From NCBI RefSeq assembly GCF_019511375.1, contig NZ_JAEUAO010000001.1, positions 1 through 64,000 on the forward strand: a stretch of DNA of 64,000 nucleotides, in the 5' to 3' direction. The translations under genes were made by a program, and so were the position numbers. A model generated the notes under the pieces. That model did no database searches and was not told the origin of the DNA. It worked only from the letters and a program-made list of their open reading frames with translations. Positions 38,645-47,478 of the stretch are shown in pieces. The stretch's first letter is position 1; the number at the start of each line of letters is the position of its first letter. The stretch is from Rhizobium herbae (GTDB lineage: Bacteria > Pseudomonadota > Alphaproteobacteria > Rhizobiales > Rhizobiaceae).

Positions 38645-40129
38645 CTATTGAAGGCTGGCCCAGCAAGAGAAGCCCTTGCGCTTCAATGTCTTGCAGGCAT
38701 TCACGGCTTTGTCTTGATTGGCGAAGCCGCCGAAGCGTGCCCGATAGAGATGGCCGTCGCCGCTGGCGAAGGCCGCGGTAAAGGGCGTCGCGCCGCGCAG
38801 AACCTTGCCGCCCTTGTCCTTGGCGTTTTCGAGCAGTGTCATTGCCTGGTCCTTGTCCGGCGTCGCGCCGATCTGAATGACCCAGCCCGCAGGCTTTGAT
38901 TCAGTGGCGGAGACCGGCGTTTCGGCTGCGGGCTTGGCAACGGAATTGGTGATCTGGTTGTCGACAGTGGCGGCCGGGACCGGCGCAGCCTTGGCAATCT
39001 TGCGGCTCTGGGCTTCCAGCGTGTTCGGCACGATGTTTTCGCTCAGCACCGGATTGGCGCTGACCTTTGCCGGTTCGGCATAGGCGACTTCGATGCTCTG
39101 GGTGGTTTCGCCGCTGTAGCGGAAATCCGGAACTGGGCCGCTGTTGGGCAGGTTGAAGCTACCGCCGGTCGCGGCAACTGCCGCTTCGGCCGGTTGTTCG
39201 GCAGCTTGCGCCTGCATGGTCGGCGCATCGGCCGTCTGCGCGATCAGGTCACCGCCGCCGCGACGCGAGGCTGCCGGCAGATATTTGGCGACGAGGGCGC
39301 GCATCTGCGCGTCGCGAGCGGCGCCGGACTTGCCTCCGAGCACGACGGCGACGATGCTGCGGCCGTCGACCTGTGCCGATGTCACCAGGTTGAAGCCCGC
39401 AGCGCGGGTGTAACCGGTCTTGATCCCGTCGACGCCGCGAACATTGCCGAGAAGACGGTTGTGATTGCCGATCGTCTGCTTGCCGAAGCGGAAGCTGCGG
39501 GTCGAGAAATAGGAATAATATTGCGGGAAATGCTGGCGAAGCGCGATGCCGAGGCGCGCCTGGTCGCGCGCCGTCGTCATCTGCGCGTCGTTAGGGAGGC
39601 CGTTGGCATTGCGGTAGGTGGTGCGGGTCATGCCAAGGGCACGGGCCTTATTGGTCATGATGCGGCCAAAGCGTTCCTCCGAGCCGCCAAGCAGTTCGCC
39701 GAGCGCGGTCGACGCGTCATTCGCCGAGCGCGTCACCAGGGCAAGGATCGCCTGTTCCACGGTGATCGAATTGCCGGCGCGTACGCCAAGCTTCGACGGT
39801 GGTTCGGCGGATGCGCGCTTGGAGAAGGGAACTGGCGTGCTCTTGCTGATCTTGCCGGCTTCAAGAGCCTCGAAGGTCAGGTAGAGCGTCATCATTTTCG
39901 TGAGGGAGGCCGGGTAGCGCAGGCTGTCGGCATCCTCGCTGTAGAGCACCTTGCCGGTCTTGGCATCGACCACGATACCGGCATATTGCGCAGCAGCGGC
40001 CGCGGAAATGGTCGTCAGCGACGCAGCCAACGAGACCAACAGCACCCGGCAAGCCCTTTGAAAGAATGGGGCGATGGTGCGTTGAACGGAACCGTTGAAT
40101 ATGGATTTGGACACTACACTACTCTTCAT
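38645..40129 (-). CDS. D-alanyl-D-alanine carboxypeptidase (penicillin-binding, class DacA-like) with SPOR domain
   Basis: Periplasmic enzyme that trims the terminal D-Ala of peptidoglycan pentapeptides. It has 494 residues. A signal peptide ends near residue 47. Peptidase S11 motifs are SLTK (SxxK nucleophile, about residue 75), SAN (SxN) and KTG. The last 75 residues form a SPOR domain (AGWVIQIGATPDKDQAMTLL to SCWASLQ), which binds denuded glycan at the septum. The middle linker is Ala/Pro-rich. Confidence 0.94.
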   Translation of the reverse strand: MKSSVVSKSIFNGSVQRTIAPFFQRACRVLLVSLAASLTTISAAAAAQYAGIVVDAKTGKVLYSEDADSLRYPASLTKMMTLYLTFEALEAGKISKSTPVPFSKRASAEPPSKLGVRAGNSITVEQAILALVTRSANDASTALGELLGGSEERFGRIMTNKARALGMTRTTYRNANGLPNDAQMTTARDQARLGIALRQHFPQYYSYFSTRSFRFGKQTIGNHNRLLGNVRGVDGIKTGYTRAAGFNLVTSAQVDGRSIVAVVLGGKSGAARDAQMRALVAKYLPAASRRGGGDLIAQTADAPTMQAQAAEQPAEAAVAATGGSFNLPNSGPVPDFRYSGETTQSIEVAYAEPAKVSANPVLSENIVPNTLEAQSRKIAKAAPVPAATVDNQITNSVAKPAAETPVSATESKPAGWVIQIGATPDKDQAMTLLENAKDKGGKVLRGATPFTAAFASGDGHLYRARFGGFANQDKAVNACKTLKRKGFSCWASLQ

Positions 40130-40312
40130 TCTTTTTTCACAGATGTCGTCCGGGCGTGGCCTCCGGAAACGACTGTTCTCAGAACTCTATCGGGATAGCG
40201 TTACCAATCGGTTTATGATGAATGATTGGTTTCCGAATTCCGCGGCTTGAATTGCATTTCGGACAGGTAGCCGCAGCCGAGAAAATGACGCGCGACCGGG
40301 AAGGGGGGAATG

Positions 40313-41044
40313 TCATGGGGCGAGCTTGCTGTTCACGTAGTTGAGGACGGCCGTGTCGATGGCTTGCCAATGTGGCAGCAATTGGCTCGAAAAGCGGTAA
40401 AGCACAACTAGATCGTGGCCTGCGTGGATATCGCGCTGGCAATCTGCGCTGGTGGATGTTGCCGGACTCGCTGGCAGGATGCAGCGCACGGCGTAGGGCG
40501 TGTCGCCGCCACGGTCCTCGGTGAAGAAAACTTCCTCGCCGTAGCCGGAGCTCTCTTTCATCGCGTGGCGCTGCAATCCGGCCGGGCCGGGCAGGGCGGG
40601 CCCGTCGAAAAGATGCTCGTAGATCGGTTCCAGCCGGCCGGACATGTCGCGCGACATCGTGCTCTGGGAAACTTGAAGGAAGATCAGCGATTCCGGGCGG
40701 TTGACGTCGTTGAAGAGGCTACGGGTGCCGTCGGTGTAACCCTGCATCCCGGGCCATGTGAGGTAGAGATCGGCGCGTTCGGCCGCACCGGTGCGGCGTT
40801 GCTCTTCGAAGCGGATCACGTTGGACGGCAGCCGCAGGTGGTCCTGTCCGATGAAAATATCGTTGATTTCGGTGCTCGTCGTATGTCCCGCCAGCGCCAG
40901 GTTTTCGCCATACCAGCGCCCTGCAACGCTGATGCTTGCGGTCAGCAAGGCAAGGCTCGCGACAACCGCCGTCAGTCCATAGACAAAACGCGGCGAGATC
41001 AGCGGGCCGTGATCCTCGGCGGTGGCTGCAGGGTTGGCTGTCAT
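40313..41044 (-). CDS. Conserved-type membrane-anchored protein of unknown function
   Basis: A 243-residue protein with one N-terminal membrane helix (about residues 20-42, VYGLTAVVASLALLTASISV) and a periplasmic body. Notable features are an NVIRFEEQRR segment, LYLTWPGMQGYTDGTRSLF, and two Cys (VRCILPAS, ADCQRD) that could form a disulfide. I do not recognise a named domain. It has its own 183-bp gap from the carboxypeptidase. Confidence 0.72.
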   Translation of the reverse strand: MTANPAATAEDHGPLISPRFVYGLTAVVASLALLTASISVAGRWYGENLALAGHTTSTEINDIFIGQDHLRLPSNVIRFEEQRRTGAAERADLYLTWPGMQGYTDGTRSLFNDVNRPESLIFLQVSQSTMSRDMSGRLEPIYEHLFDGPALPGPAGLQRHAMKESSGYGEEVFFTEDRGGDTPYAVRCILPASPATSTSADCQRDIHAGHDLVVLYRFSSQLLPHWQAIDTAVLNYVNSKLAP

Positions 41045-41184
41045 CGGCGGGTCGCAACCTTGCTCTCGTTAACGGGCGGTATATGCTCCAGCCGAATGCG
41101 TGCCGAAACGAAACAGCCTGGGCGGCACGGAACTTGCTGGTTGGCAGGATGACTTCAACGCTGCCGCAACATGGTTAATTTTCA

Positions 41185-41508
41185 ATGAATTTCATGACGA
41201 TCTTCATTCTGCTCGCCGCCGGATTCGGCGTCTCGTTCATTGTTCTGGATGTCAGCCGCGTCGCGGGCCACCGCCACTGGCCGGCGTCGCACGATATGGT
41301 GAGGAACAATTTCCGGCCGTTCGCCATCTTCCTGGCACTGTTTGCCGGCCCTGCTTTGCTCGCCCACGCGCTCCGGCGGATGCTGTTGTCCGGCGGCCTG
41401 CGAGCCGGCGATGGTGTCGCTGGCGTTGTGATCGCCTGCGGGTGGGCCTGCTGCTACGGCGTTGTGGTCGTCCAGTGTGTGCGTCTTGCCGGACTGCCGG
41501 CACCCTGA
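41185..41508 (+). CDS. Small membrane protein of unknown function
   Basis: A 107-residue hydrophobic protein with three predicted helices: residues 3-20 (MTIFILLAAGFGVSFIVL), about 47-65 and about 80-100. The loop between helices 1 and 2 has VSRVAGHRHWPASHDM. Similar small proteins occur in rhizobia, but I cannot assign a role. It stands alone, 140 bp from the divergent preceding gene. Confidence 0.68.
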   Translation: MNFMTIFILLAAGFGVSFIVLDVSRVAGHRHWPASHDMVRNNFRPFAIFLALFAGPALLAHALRRMLLSGGLRAGDGVAGVVIACGWACCYGVVVVQCVRLAGLPAP

Positions 41509-41533
41509 TTTTGCAGGGGCAGCTTGCGCAACG

Positions 41534-41566
41534 AAAAGGCCGGTTCCGGGGACAGCGGAACCGGCC
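41534..41566 (-). terminator. Intrinsic terminator for the BTLCP gene
   Basis: A perfect 10-bp stem (GGCCGGTTCC / GGAACCGGCC) with a 9-nt loop is followed, reading the minus strand, by TTTT. It lies about 105 bp after the BTLCP stop. Confidence 0.7.
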
Positions 41567-41670
41567 AGAAGGGCCTGGTCTGGGACGGGGATTGGGGACT
41601 GACCGAAGCACTCTTCAGACGCGGACCGGGCATCCTGAGCCGATCCGCGAAAGTCCGATAGTCATGACGG

Positions 41671-42279
41671 CTATTGCGATACGCTGCCGACGGCGACGGT
41701 GCGGCCATCCTCGAGCTTTACCCACCGGCTGGAATTCTGCTCCGATTGCCGCTTGAGATAGGTGTATTCGGTCTCCGACCACAGCAGTACCTTGTTACGC
41801 ATGTTGTCGAGGATGAAGTCGCCGCGATCGGTCCGCACGGTCAGCACCGCATGGCCGTCGCCATTGGGTTGCAGGACGACCGTGATCAGGAGATCGGACG
41901 GCGAAAAGCCGGCCTGCATCAGCCGCTTGCGCTTCAAGAGCACATAGTCCTCGCAGTCGCCGACCTTGTCGGGATAGGCCCAATGCTCTTCGAGGCCGTA
42001 GATTTCCTTGTCGGTCATCGGCGCCACCGCCTGGTTGACGTCGTAATTGACCTGAAGAATCGTCTTCCAGCCATCCCGGGTCAGCACCGCCGGTGCCGGG
42101 CTACCCGGGTTGGACCCGCATTCCTGCGGCAGGTTGCGGCAGAATTCGTAATGTCCGACCGGCGGATTGGTCGGGCCATCGGTTGTCATGTTGGCTGGAA
42201 AAGCGAGCGCCGAATGCGTGGCGATTGCAGATAAGAGTGCGGCGACGAAGCCTGCCTTCAGGATTGTTCTGGTTGTCAT
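41671..42279 (-). CDS. Bacterial transglutaminase-like cysteine peptidase (BTLCP)
   Basis: A 202-residue exported protein with a signal peptide (residues 1-27, ending ATHSALA). The thiol-protease triad is visible: Cys in GDCEDYVLLKRKRL, His in GHAVLTV and Asp in FILDNM. The family includes LapG, which cuts surface adhesins under c-di-GMP control, but no LapD-like gene is adjacent. A conserved CRNLPQECGSN pair of cysteines lies early. Its upstream region is very AT-rich. Confidence 0.88.
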   Translation of the reverse strand: MTTRTILKAGFVAALLSAIATHSALAFPANMTTDGPTNPPVGHYEFCRNLPQECGSNPGSPAPAVLTRDGWKTILQVNYDVNQAVAPMTDKEIYGLEEHWAYPDKVGDCEDYVLLKRKRLMQAGFSPSDLLITVVLQPNGDGHAVLTVRTDRGDFILDNMRNKVLLWSETEYTYLKRQSEQNSSRWVKLEDGRTVAVGSVSQ

Positions 42280-42925
42280 GCGTGTCTCCCCGTTGTGGTT
42301 CGACAATGACACCGAGATTTTTATTGCACGCGAAAATCGGAAGTAAAATAAAGTACAAAACTTATTGAAATAAGTAGAAAACTCGAATTTAACTTGAATA
42401 AAACTTGATGCTCATTTGATTCAAATGCGAGTAAATTTTGATCGAATTTCCGCGCACATATCGGCGGTTAAGCGACGGGAAACCATTTATCCAACGGAGC
42501 AATCGAGGTTTTCTGGACGTCTCATCGGTGATGGACGGGGAGGGAAGCAATGCCGGCGCGAATGGCGGCTGGCTGGGACCGGCGCGGTGTTGTCCCGGAT
42601 AGACTTTGTTTACCAGGATGATTGCTGGTTTTGCCCCGAAATCCCTGTAAACAGACGGAATTATTTTTTGTCCTGGCACGAAAAAAATGCGGCCGAATAA
42701 CGAGTTTCAAAAATAACGAAACGCTGGCAAGGCTGGAACTGTGCCAAATCGGGACGTTCCGGCGTGTCTTCTGGCGCCGGTGACGTGATTTGCTGCTTGA
42801 GTATGGCGGTGGGATTGGCTTGCGCTACGGTCGGAATGACCACCCGGTGCGGGTATCGGAGCGCGCGCGATCTTGGGTGGTGGTTGAGGCACCGCCGAGG
42901 TGCGGCTCGCCATGTTCGACGGGGG
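42280..42925. other. 646-bp AT-rich intergenic region
   Basis: This is the largest gap in the window. Positions about 42310-42450 are markedly AT-rich, with runs such as AAGTAAAATAAAGTACAAAACTT, and 42640-42720 has A- and T-tracts. A 94-codon + strand frame (42416-42700) has no ribosome binding site, no recognised motif and codon use unlike its neighbours, so I do not call it. A short GCACC-GCCGA-GGTGC hairpin lies near 42890. It is probably regulatory DNA between a BTLCP and a PilZ gene. Confidence 0.55.
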
Positions 42926-43534
42926 CTAGAGAAACTCTCTCAGCGCTTCACGCGACTGGATCCCGAGGAATTCGATGGCCATGCCTTCCTGGAAGTGGCG
43001 CACGACGCGGCCCTTCATGCTGCCAAGCAGGACGGCCGTGCCAAGCGGCAGGCGGGTTTCGATGTCGACGGCGGCGCCGGACAGCGACAGGTCGATGATG
43101 CGGCAGACATATTTGCTGCCGTCGTCGAGCGTGATTTCAGTGCGGGTCTTGCGCGGCGCAAGGCGATCATGCCGCCGGTCTTCCGGCAGGCCAAGCTCGT
43201 GCTTGTTGGCAATCCAGGTCAATTGGGCGGCGAGCTTTTCGCGCTTTCGGTCGGTCGCATTGATCTGGATGACGAAGGCATTCTCGGCAAGCCGCGAAAC
43301 GGTGCCCTCCAGCCGGCCGACATGGTCGACATAGGCGATGATACGCTCGCCGGTGCGCGGCCGCGCGTCGCAGGTGAAAAGAACGTCGCCTGGTGACATG
43401 TCGATCGCGGTGCATTCGAACTCGTCGTGGTTCGCAAGCATGAGCCGGCCGGTGAGGTTCACCGAAACGCGTTGAAACGCGCCTTCGTTGTGCTGCTTGG
43501 GCCCGGCAGTCTGCGCTTGCTGAAACGAATACAT
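42926..43534 (-). CDS. Tandem PilZ-domain protein (c-di-GMP receptor candidate)
   Basis: A 202-residue cytoplasmic protein with two PilZ-like halves. The second (from about residue 118) has the c-di-GMP-binding pattern RLAPRKTRTEI (RxxxR-type) and DLSLSGAAVDIE (DxSxxG). The first (residues 20-95) keeps the fold outline (QRVSVNLTGRL, DMSPGDVLF) but lacks the arginine pair, so it is probably non-binding. Target process unknown; rhizobial PilZ proteins affect motility and exopolysaccharide. A GTG at 43540 is an alternative start. Confidence 0.88.
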   Translation of the reverse strand: MYSFQQAQTAGPKQHNEGAFQRVSVNLTGRLMLANHDEFECTAIDMSPGDVLFTCDARPRTGERIIAYVDHVGRLEGTVSRLAENAFVIQINATDRKREKLAAQLTWIANKHELGLPEDRRHDRLAPRKTRTEITLDDGSKYVCRIIDLSLSGAAVDIETRLPLGTAVLLGSMKGRVVRHFQEGMAIEFLGIQSREALREFL

Positions 43535-43626
43535 GACCACACTTATGCGATGTCCATCCGGGTCACAGCTTTACACTCTTCCGGTTAACAGAAAGTATTT
43601 CCTACCTCCGGTTGCTTGGCGGTCGA

Positions 43627-44256
43627 CTAATCGCGCCGGCCGCCTTCGAAGACGCGCAGGTGAAGGACGCGCCGGATGGCGCCGGACAGGCTGGTATCCG
43701 CAGCAGGGCGCGGACGAGAGGGCCGGGCGGTTGCGGGACGGTTCTGCAGCAGCACGCCGGCCGCGTCCTTGTCGAGCCGGCGCATTTCGCCAAGCTCGAG
43801 GAAATTGACGGGGGTGGCCCCGAGCCAATGCGGCCGCGATAGCGCAACGAGCGCGCCGATGATGCGATCGACGCGGCCTTCGGGTGATTTCAGCGGCAGC
43901 AGGACAAGTTCGCTCGCGAGAGGCTCGGCCGTGCCGGCGATGGCCGCCGCCGTCAGGACGACGGGGGCCTTTTGTGCCATCACGTCGCAGGCGATCCGCT
44001 CGATCCAGGTGGTCTGCTCGCCAAGCCACAGCGCGTCGAATCGCGAGCCACGCAGTTCGCGGGCAAACAGGGCGCAGATGCGCGTGCCGGCCAATCGGAA
44101 ACGGATTTCCCCCCTTGCTGTTTTCTCCAGGATGAAGATGTCCGGCAGAATGTGCCGGACATGAGCAGGCTCGATCTGGCTGCGGGCCGGAACGTCGCGA
44201 CGTCCGCGCAACTCGTCCCAGTAGGCATAGATCTCGATTGTCGTTTTGCTGCGCAT
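43627..44256 (-). CDS. PAS_5-domain protein
   Basis: A 209-residue cytoplasmic protein of the alphaproteobacterial PAS_5 family. Features are YWDELRGRRDVPARSQIEP near the start, then HVRHILPDIFILEK, FRLAGTRICALFARELRG and a C-terminal basic, Pro-rich tail. No output domain is attached. The function is unknown, probably sensory. AAGGAA lies directly before the ATG. It follows the PilZ gene in the same direction upstream by 92 bp. Confidence 0.83.
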   Translation of the reverse strand: MRSKTTIEIYAYWDELRGRRDVPARSQIEPAHVRHILPDIFILEKTARGEIRFRLAGTRICALFARELRGSRFDALWLGEQTTWIERIACDVMAQKAPVVLTAAAIAGTAEPLASELVLLPLKSPEGRVDRIIGALVALSRPHWLGATPVNFLELGEMRRLDKDAAGVLLQNRPATARPSRPRPAADTSLSGAIRRVLHLRVFEGGRRD

Positions 44257-44412
44257 TTCCTTATTCCATTCTAAACGCTCTGTACCGCTTTGGCACAACT
44301 GGCGGCGGAAACGGGCCCCGCAGGATTTACGTAGCGATTTCCGTGCCACGCGGGAATTAAGGTTAATCTTTGGTTCAGATTGAAAGCCGCGGGCGCCGGT
44401 GGCATTCAAGGC

Positions 44413-44511
44413 CATCACTTCACGAAGGGTTGCCTTCGGCACACCAATTCAGGGCTCGGGGTTTTTGGGGGCTCACCGGCCGTTCAGTTTTTGACTGGAC
44501 GGCCTTTTTTT
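44413..44511 (+). ncRNA. Candidate trans-acting small RNA
   Basis: About 100 nt ending in a textbook terminator. Two small hairpins precede it: CTTC-ACG-AAG at about 44418-44427 and TGCC-TTC-GGCA extended by GGT/ACC at about 44428-44445, then a G-rich stretch and the terminator. A weak TTGAAA (44380-44385) stands 17 bp before CATTCA, as a possible promoter. The layout recalls the rhizobial suhB/MmgR (alpha-r8) small RNAs, but that is from memory and unverified. The 5' end is a guess. Confidence 0.45.
44478..44511 (+). terminator. Orphan strong intrinsic terminator
   Basis: A 10-bp stem with one wobble (GGCCGTTCAG / CTGGACGGCC), a 7-nt TTTTTGA loop and a seven-T tract. It is oriented + and has no upstream + strand gene for 3 kb. 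Confidence 0.85.
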
Positions 44512-44655
44512 CGTCTGATGCTTTCCGGACAAGCAGGGATATCAAATCCAGGCGAGATCCGCGCGAAGATGCCGCGCTTTTGGCGCGCGTGTGAATCGTA
44601 TAGAGCAAGGATATCAGCGATGCGGCAGCGGACCGCGGAACGAATAGTGAGCAGC

Positions 44656-45390
44656 ATGACAGACCAACCGGACGGCGTGACGCCGCCGCAGGATGCCGAA
44701 ACGGAAAGGCCGGTGCGCGTGCGCGAACCGGCTTTCAATCTGCCTGCGGGCCTGGTCGGCATCCTGGCGGTCCTGGTCGCCATCCACGCCGTGCGCACCT
44801 ATGTGCTGCCGCAATGGATTGATGACGAACTGATCTTCAACTTCGCTTTTCTCCCGGCCCGCTATGCGCATTCGCTGGCCGATCAGAGCCTCGCCTGGAT
44901 CTGGAGCCCGATAACCTATTCGTTCCTGCACGGTTCCTGGGAGCATCTGATTTTCAACGGCTTCTGGATGGTCGCCTTCGGCGCGCCCGTCATTCGCCGG
45001 ATCGGTATGCTACGCCTTGCGATTTTCTGGTGCCTGTCGGCCGTGGCCGCTGTCGCGCTGCACATCGCATTCCACTGGGGCGACATGGCGGTTGTCGTCG
45101 GCGCCTCAGGCGTCGTTGCCGGGCTGATGGGGGCAGCGGCCCGCTTCGTCTTTTCTCCCAGCGGTCGCATCAGCCGGCAGTTTGCCCATCTGAACCGCCG
45201 CCTGACGATTGGCGAGGCGCTGGCGAACCGCTCCGTGGTGGTGTTTGCCGGCATATGGTTCCTGACGAATTTCCTGATCGGCCTTGGCGTCTTTGCTTTC
45301 GGCGGCGCCGCAAGCATTGCCTGGGAAGCGCATATCGGCGGTTTCCTGTTCGGTTTTTTTCTCTTTGGCCTTTTCGATCCGCGCAATTGA
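44656..45390 (+). CDS. Rhomboid-family intramembrane serine protease
   Basis: A 244-residue inner-membrane protease. The catalytic Ser is in VVGASGVVAGLMGA (about residue 152), the catalytic His in WEAHIGGFLFGF, and the oxyanion Asn in HGSWEHLIFNGFW. Six helices are expected, plus a short cytoplasmic N-terminus. Substrates in rhizobia are unknown. I use the ATG at 44656; a GTG three codons upstream and further frames lack support. Confidence 0.92.
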   Translation: MTDQPDGVTPPQDAETERPVRVREPAFNLPAGLVGILAVLVAIHAVRTYVLPQWIDDELIFNFAFLPARYAHSLADQSLAWIWSPITYSFLHGSWEHLIFNGFWMVAFGAPVIRRIGMLRLAIFWCLSAVAAVALHIAFHWGDMAVVVGASGVVAGLMGAAARFVFSPSGRISRQFAHLNRRLTIGEALANRSVVVFAGIWFLTNFLIGLGVFAFGGAASIAWEAHIGGFLFGFFLFGLFDPRN

Positions 45391-45626
45391 CCTTGGAAAG
45401 AGTGACGATCTCGCCGACGGCGCTTGATTTTCCCCAGGCCCTAGCGCACCATTCCCGTCCGAGGGCAGCCGATCAAGGGGAGAGCGATTGGCGGCCGGAC
45501 GGGCAAATAGCGCGACAGGAATGACATCTGTCTTGCGGATTGGTCCCCGACCGGAAAGGCGCGACATGCGCTTTGCGGTTTGCCACTATCCCGGTCAGAC
45601 GAGGTCGCTGAAACGGGAGGTCGTGA

Positions 45627-46079
45627 ATGTCAGTCACTGCAATTCTCAATGAAAAGGGCCGCCAGGTTTACACGGTCGATCCGCACTCGCTAGTGCGCCA
45701 GGCGGTCCGGTTGCTCCATGAACACCGCATCGGCGCCATCGTCGTCGTCAAGCCCGGCGACCGGATCGCCGGAATTTTGACCGAGCGCGACGTGGTTGCC
45801 GCGATCGACAAGTACGGTGCGGCATGTCTGGACAAGCCGGTTTCCTCGGTGATGTGGTCCAAGGTGCATCGGTGCACGGAAGAGATGAGCATCCACGACA
45901 TCATGGAAATCATGAACAACATGCGTGCGCGCCATCTTCCGGTCGAAAGAAACGGGCGCCTCGTCGGCATCGTTTCGATCGGCGATGCCGTGCGCCATCA
46001 TATCCGCGCAATCGAAAGCGAGGCCGAGCACATCAAGGCCTATATTGCCGGGCAGGACGGCAAGACCGTCCACTTATAG
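45627..46079 (+). CDS. CBS-domain protein
   Basis: A 150-residue protein made of two CBS domains (residues about 8-65 and 75-130). Typical stretches are VRLLHEHRIGAIVVVKPGDRI, GILTERDVVAAIDKYG and ARHLPVERNGRLVGIVSIGD. CBS pairs bind adenosyl ligands and regulate partners, but no partner domain or target gene is adjacent. GGGAGG precedes the ATG. Confidence 0.92.
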   Translation: MSVTAILNEKGRQVYTVDPHSLVRQAVRLLHEHRIGAIVVVKPGDRIAGILTERDVVAAIDKYGAACLDKPVSSVMWSKVHRCTEEMSIHDIMEIMNNMRARHLPVERNGRLVGIVSIGDAVRHHIRAIESEAEHIKAYIAGQDGKTVHL

Positions 46080-46207
46080 CGCGGTAAACCGGACGGCGCG
46101 GCGAAGCGTTGGGTCCCAAGGCTTCGCCTGCAGCGTGCGATCGCCGCAACAGCGCCACGCGGCCCGCGCAAATGACGCTGTAGTCCTTCGGAACTGCGGT
46201 AGCTAAA

Positions 46208-46311
46208 GCATGTCGCGCAAAAGTGTGCAGCGGTTTTGCGCAAACGACATGCGTAAAAACAAAGACCTAAAGCGCGACAAGCGAATCCGAAAGATCGCGA
46301 GTCGCTTTAGG
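46208..46311. repeat. Dispersed rhizobial palindromic element (RIME/RPE-like)
   Basis: Two consecutive palindromes. The first is GCATGTCG...CGACATGC (46208-46252) with an inner CGCAAAA/TTTTGCG pair around GTGTGCAGCGG. The second is CCTAAAGC...GCTTTAGG (46266-46311). The sequence strongly resembles dispersed intergenic repeats of Rhizobium genomes. The patatin gene ends inside it: its TAA (46309-46307) lies in the right arm. Confidence 0.75.
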
Positions 46312-47269
46312 CGCGAACCATGACGTCTTGAAGCCGCTTGAGCTCGTTGAGCCTGGCCTTCGTCTCATGATAGCCGCGATCGATGGCTTCGCCGGCGCGG
46401 TGAAATTCCGACAATCCGATGTCATTCAGCTTGGGGTGCAGCGCCAGGTCAGGAGGATCGCCGGCAAGGCGAGCGCGCGAGATACGGTCCTGAATGATAT
46501 TGAAGGCCTGGACCATGACGCTGGTCATGCCAAGGCGCGTCGTCGGGTGGGGCGCCGGCTGGCTGTCGAGCGCCTGGTTGTCGGCGCGATGCTTGATCAC
46601 GGCCGAGCGGCCATAGAGATCGTAATTGAGGTTGACGGCGACGACGAGTTGCTGCTCGTAGGCGCGGCAGACCGATACCGGCACCGGATTGACGAGCGCG
46701 CCATCGACCAGCGTGCGGTTGTTGCACTTGATCGGTTCGAAGATGCCGGGCAGCGCATAGGAAGCGCGGATCGCGGTGATCATCGAACCCTCGCTGAGCC
46801 AGACCTCATGGCCGGAATTGACCTCGGTCGCAACCGCGACAAACGGCCGGTCGAGGCTTTCGATGGATATATCCTGCAGATGTTCCTGCATCCGCTTCGT
46901 CAGACGCAAGCCCCCGAAAAGGCCTCCGCCGCCGATGGCGAAATCGAGCAGCCCGGCAATGCGGCGCATGGTGAGGGAGCGCGCAAAGGTCTCGAGTTCA
47001 TCCAGTTTTCCGGCAAGATAGCAGCCGCCGACCAGCGCGCCGATTGACGTGCCGGCGATCATGCCGACTTCGATGCCTTCTTCGTCCAGCGCCTTGAGGA
47101 CGCCGATATGGGCCCAGCCCCGTGCGGCACCGCCGCCGAGGGCAAGAGCGATCTTGGACTTTGCCGGCTTGATTGGTTCGGAAGGAGGTGAGGTCAGAGC
47201 GTGGGAAGGGCCACCGGGCGCCGATGCGTCTGCCGTGATCCCGCTTCGATTAAATGTCCAGTTCAACAT
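46307..47269 (-). CDS. Patatin-like phospholipase (RssA-type)
   Basis: A 320-residue Ser-Asp dyad lipase. The oxyanion hole is LGGGAARGWAHIG (about residues 44-56), the nucleophile is GTSIGALVGG, and the catalytic Asp is in VDGALVNPVP. The short N-terminal extension before the domain is Pro/Ser-rich. GGAGG ten bases before the ATG supports the start. The 3' end, including the stop, lies in a dispersed repeat, so the last residues may be a late addition. Confidence 0.91.
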   Translation of the reverse strand: MLNWTFNRSGITADASAPGGPSHALTSPPSEPIKPAKSKIALALGGGAARGWAHIGVLKALDEEGIEVGMIAGTSIGALVGGCYLAGKLDELETFARSLTMRRIAGLLDFAIGGGGLFGGLRLTKRMQEHLQDISIESLDRPFVAVATEVNSGHEVWLSEGSMITAIRASYALPGIFEPIKCNNRTLVDGALVNPVPVSVCRAYEQQLVVAVNLNYDLYGRSAVIKHRADNQALDSQPAPHPTTRLGMTSVMVQAFNIIQDRISRARLAGDPPDLALHPKLNDIGLSEFHRAGEAIDRGYHETKARLNELKRLQDVMVRA

Positions 47270-47478
47270 CCGGCACCTCCATGCCGCAGAACGCACTGTT
47301 ACAAGCCGTCACGTCTCGCATTGCTGCGTTGCAAGCGCATCGGTAAGACACAATCTACATTGGACTCTTCTGTCGCCGGTGTTTCCGACGGAACGCGTCC
47401 GAATGTTGAGATTACGCTCCCAGTCTGGTTGCGAAATCGTGAATCCCCCAGAAAACTGATCCAAAAAGCGTCAGATGC

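Larger units (their letters stand above)
44257..44655. other. Intergenic region with an orphan terminator
   Basis: A 399-bp gap between divergent PAS_5 and rhomboid genes. It contains a structured segment ending in a strong + strand terminator at 44478-44511, with no + strand gene in front of it. A small RNA is the simplest explanation. The last 140 bp hold the rhomboid leader, where an upstream in-frame extension lacks protein character. Confidence 0.65.

Noticed and set aside
40179-40312. Minus-strand frame with a CPKCN motif
   Set aside because: Only one CxxC pair, and the frame has no start context; probably chance in the promoter region before the carboxypeptidase gene.
42416-42700. 94-codon + strand reading frame in the AT-rich gap
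   Set aside because: No ribosome binding site, no recognised motif and amino-acid composition unlike a folded protein; treated as non-coding.
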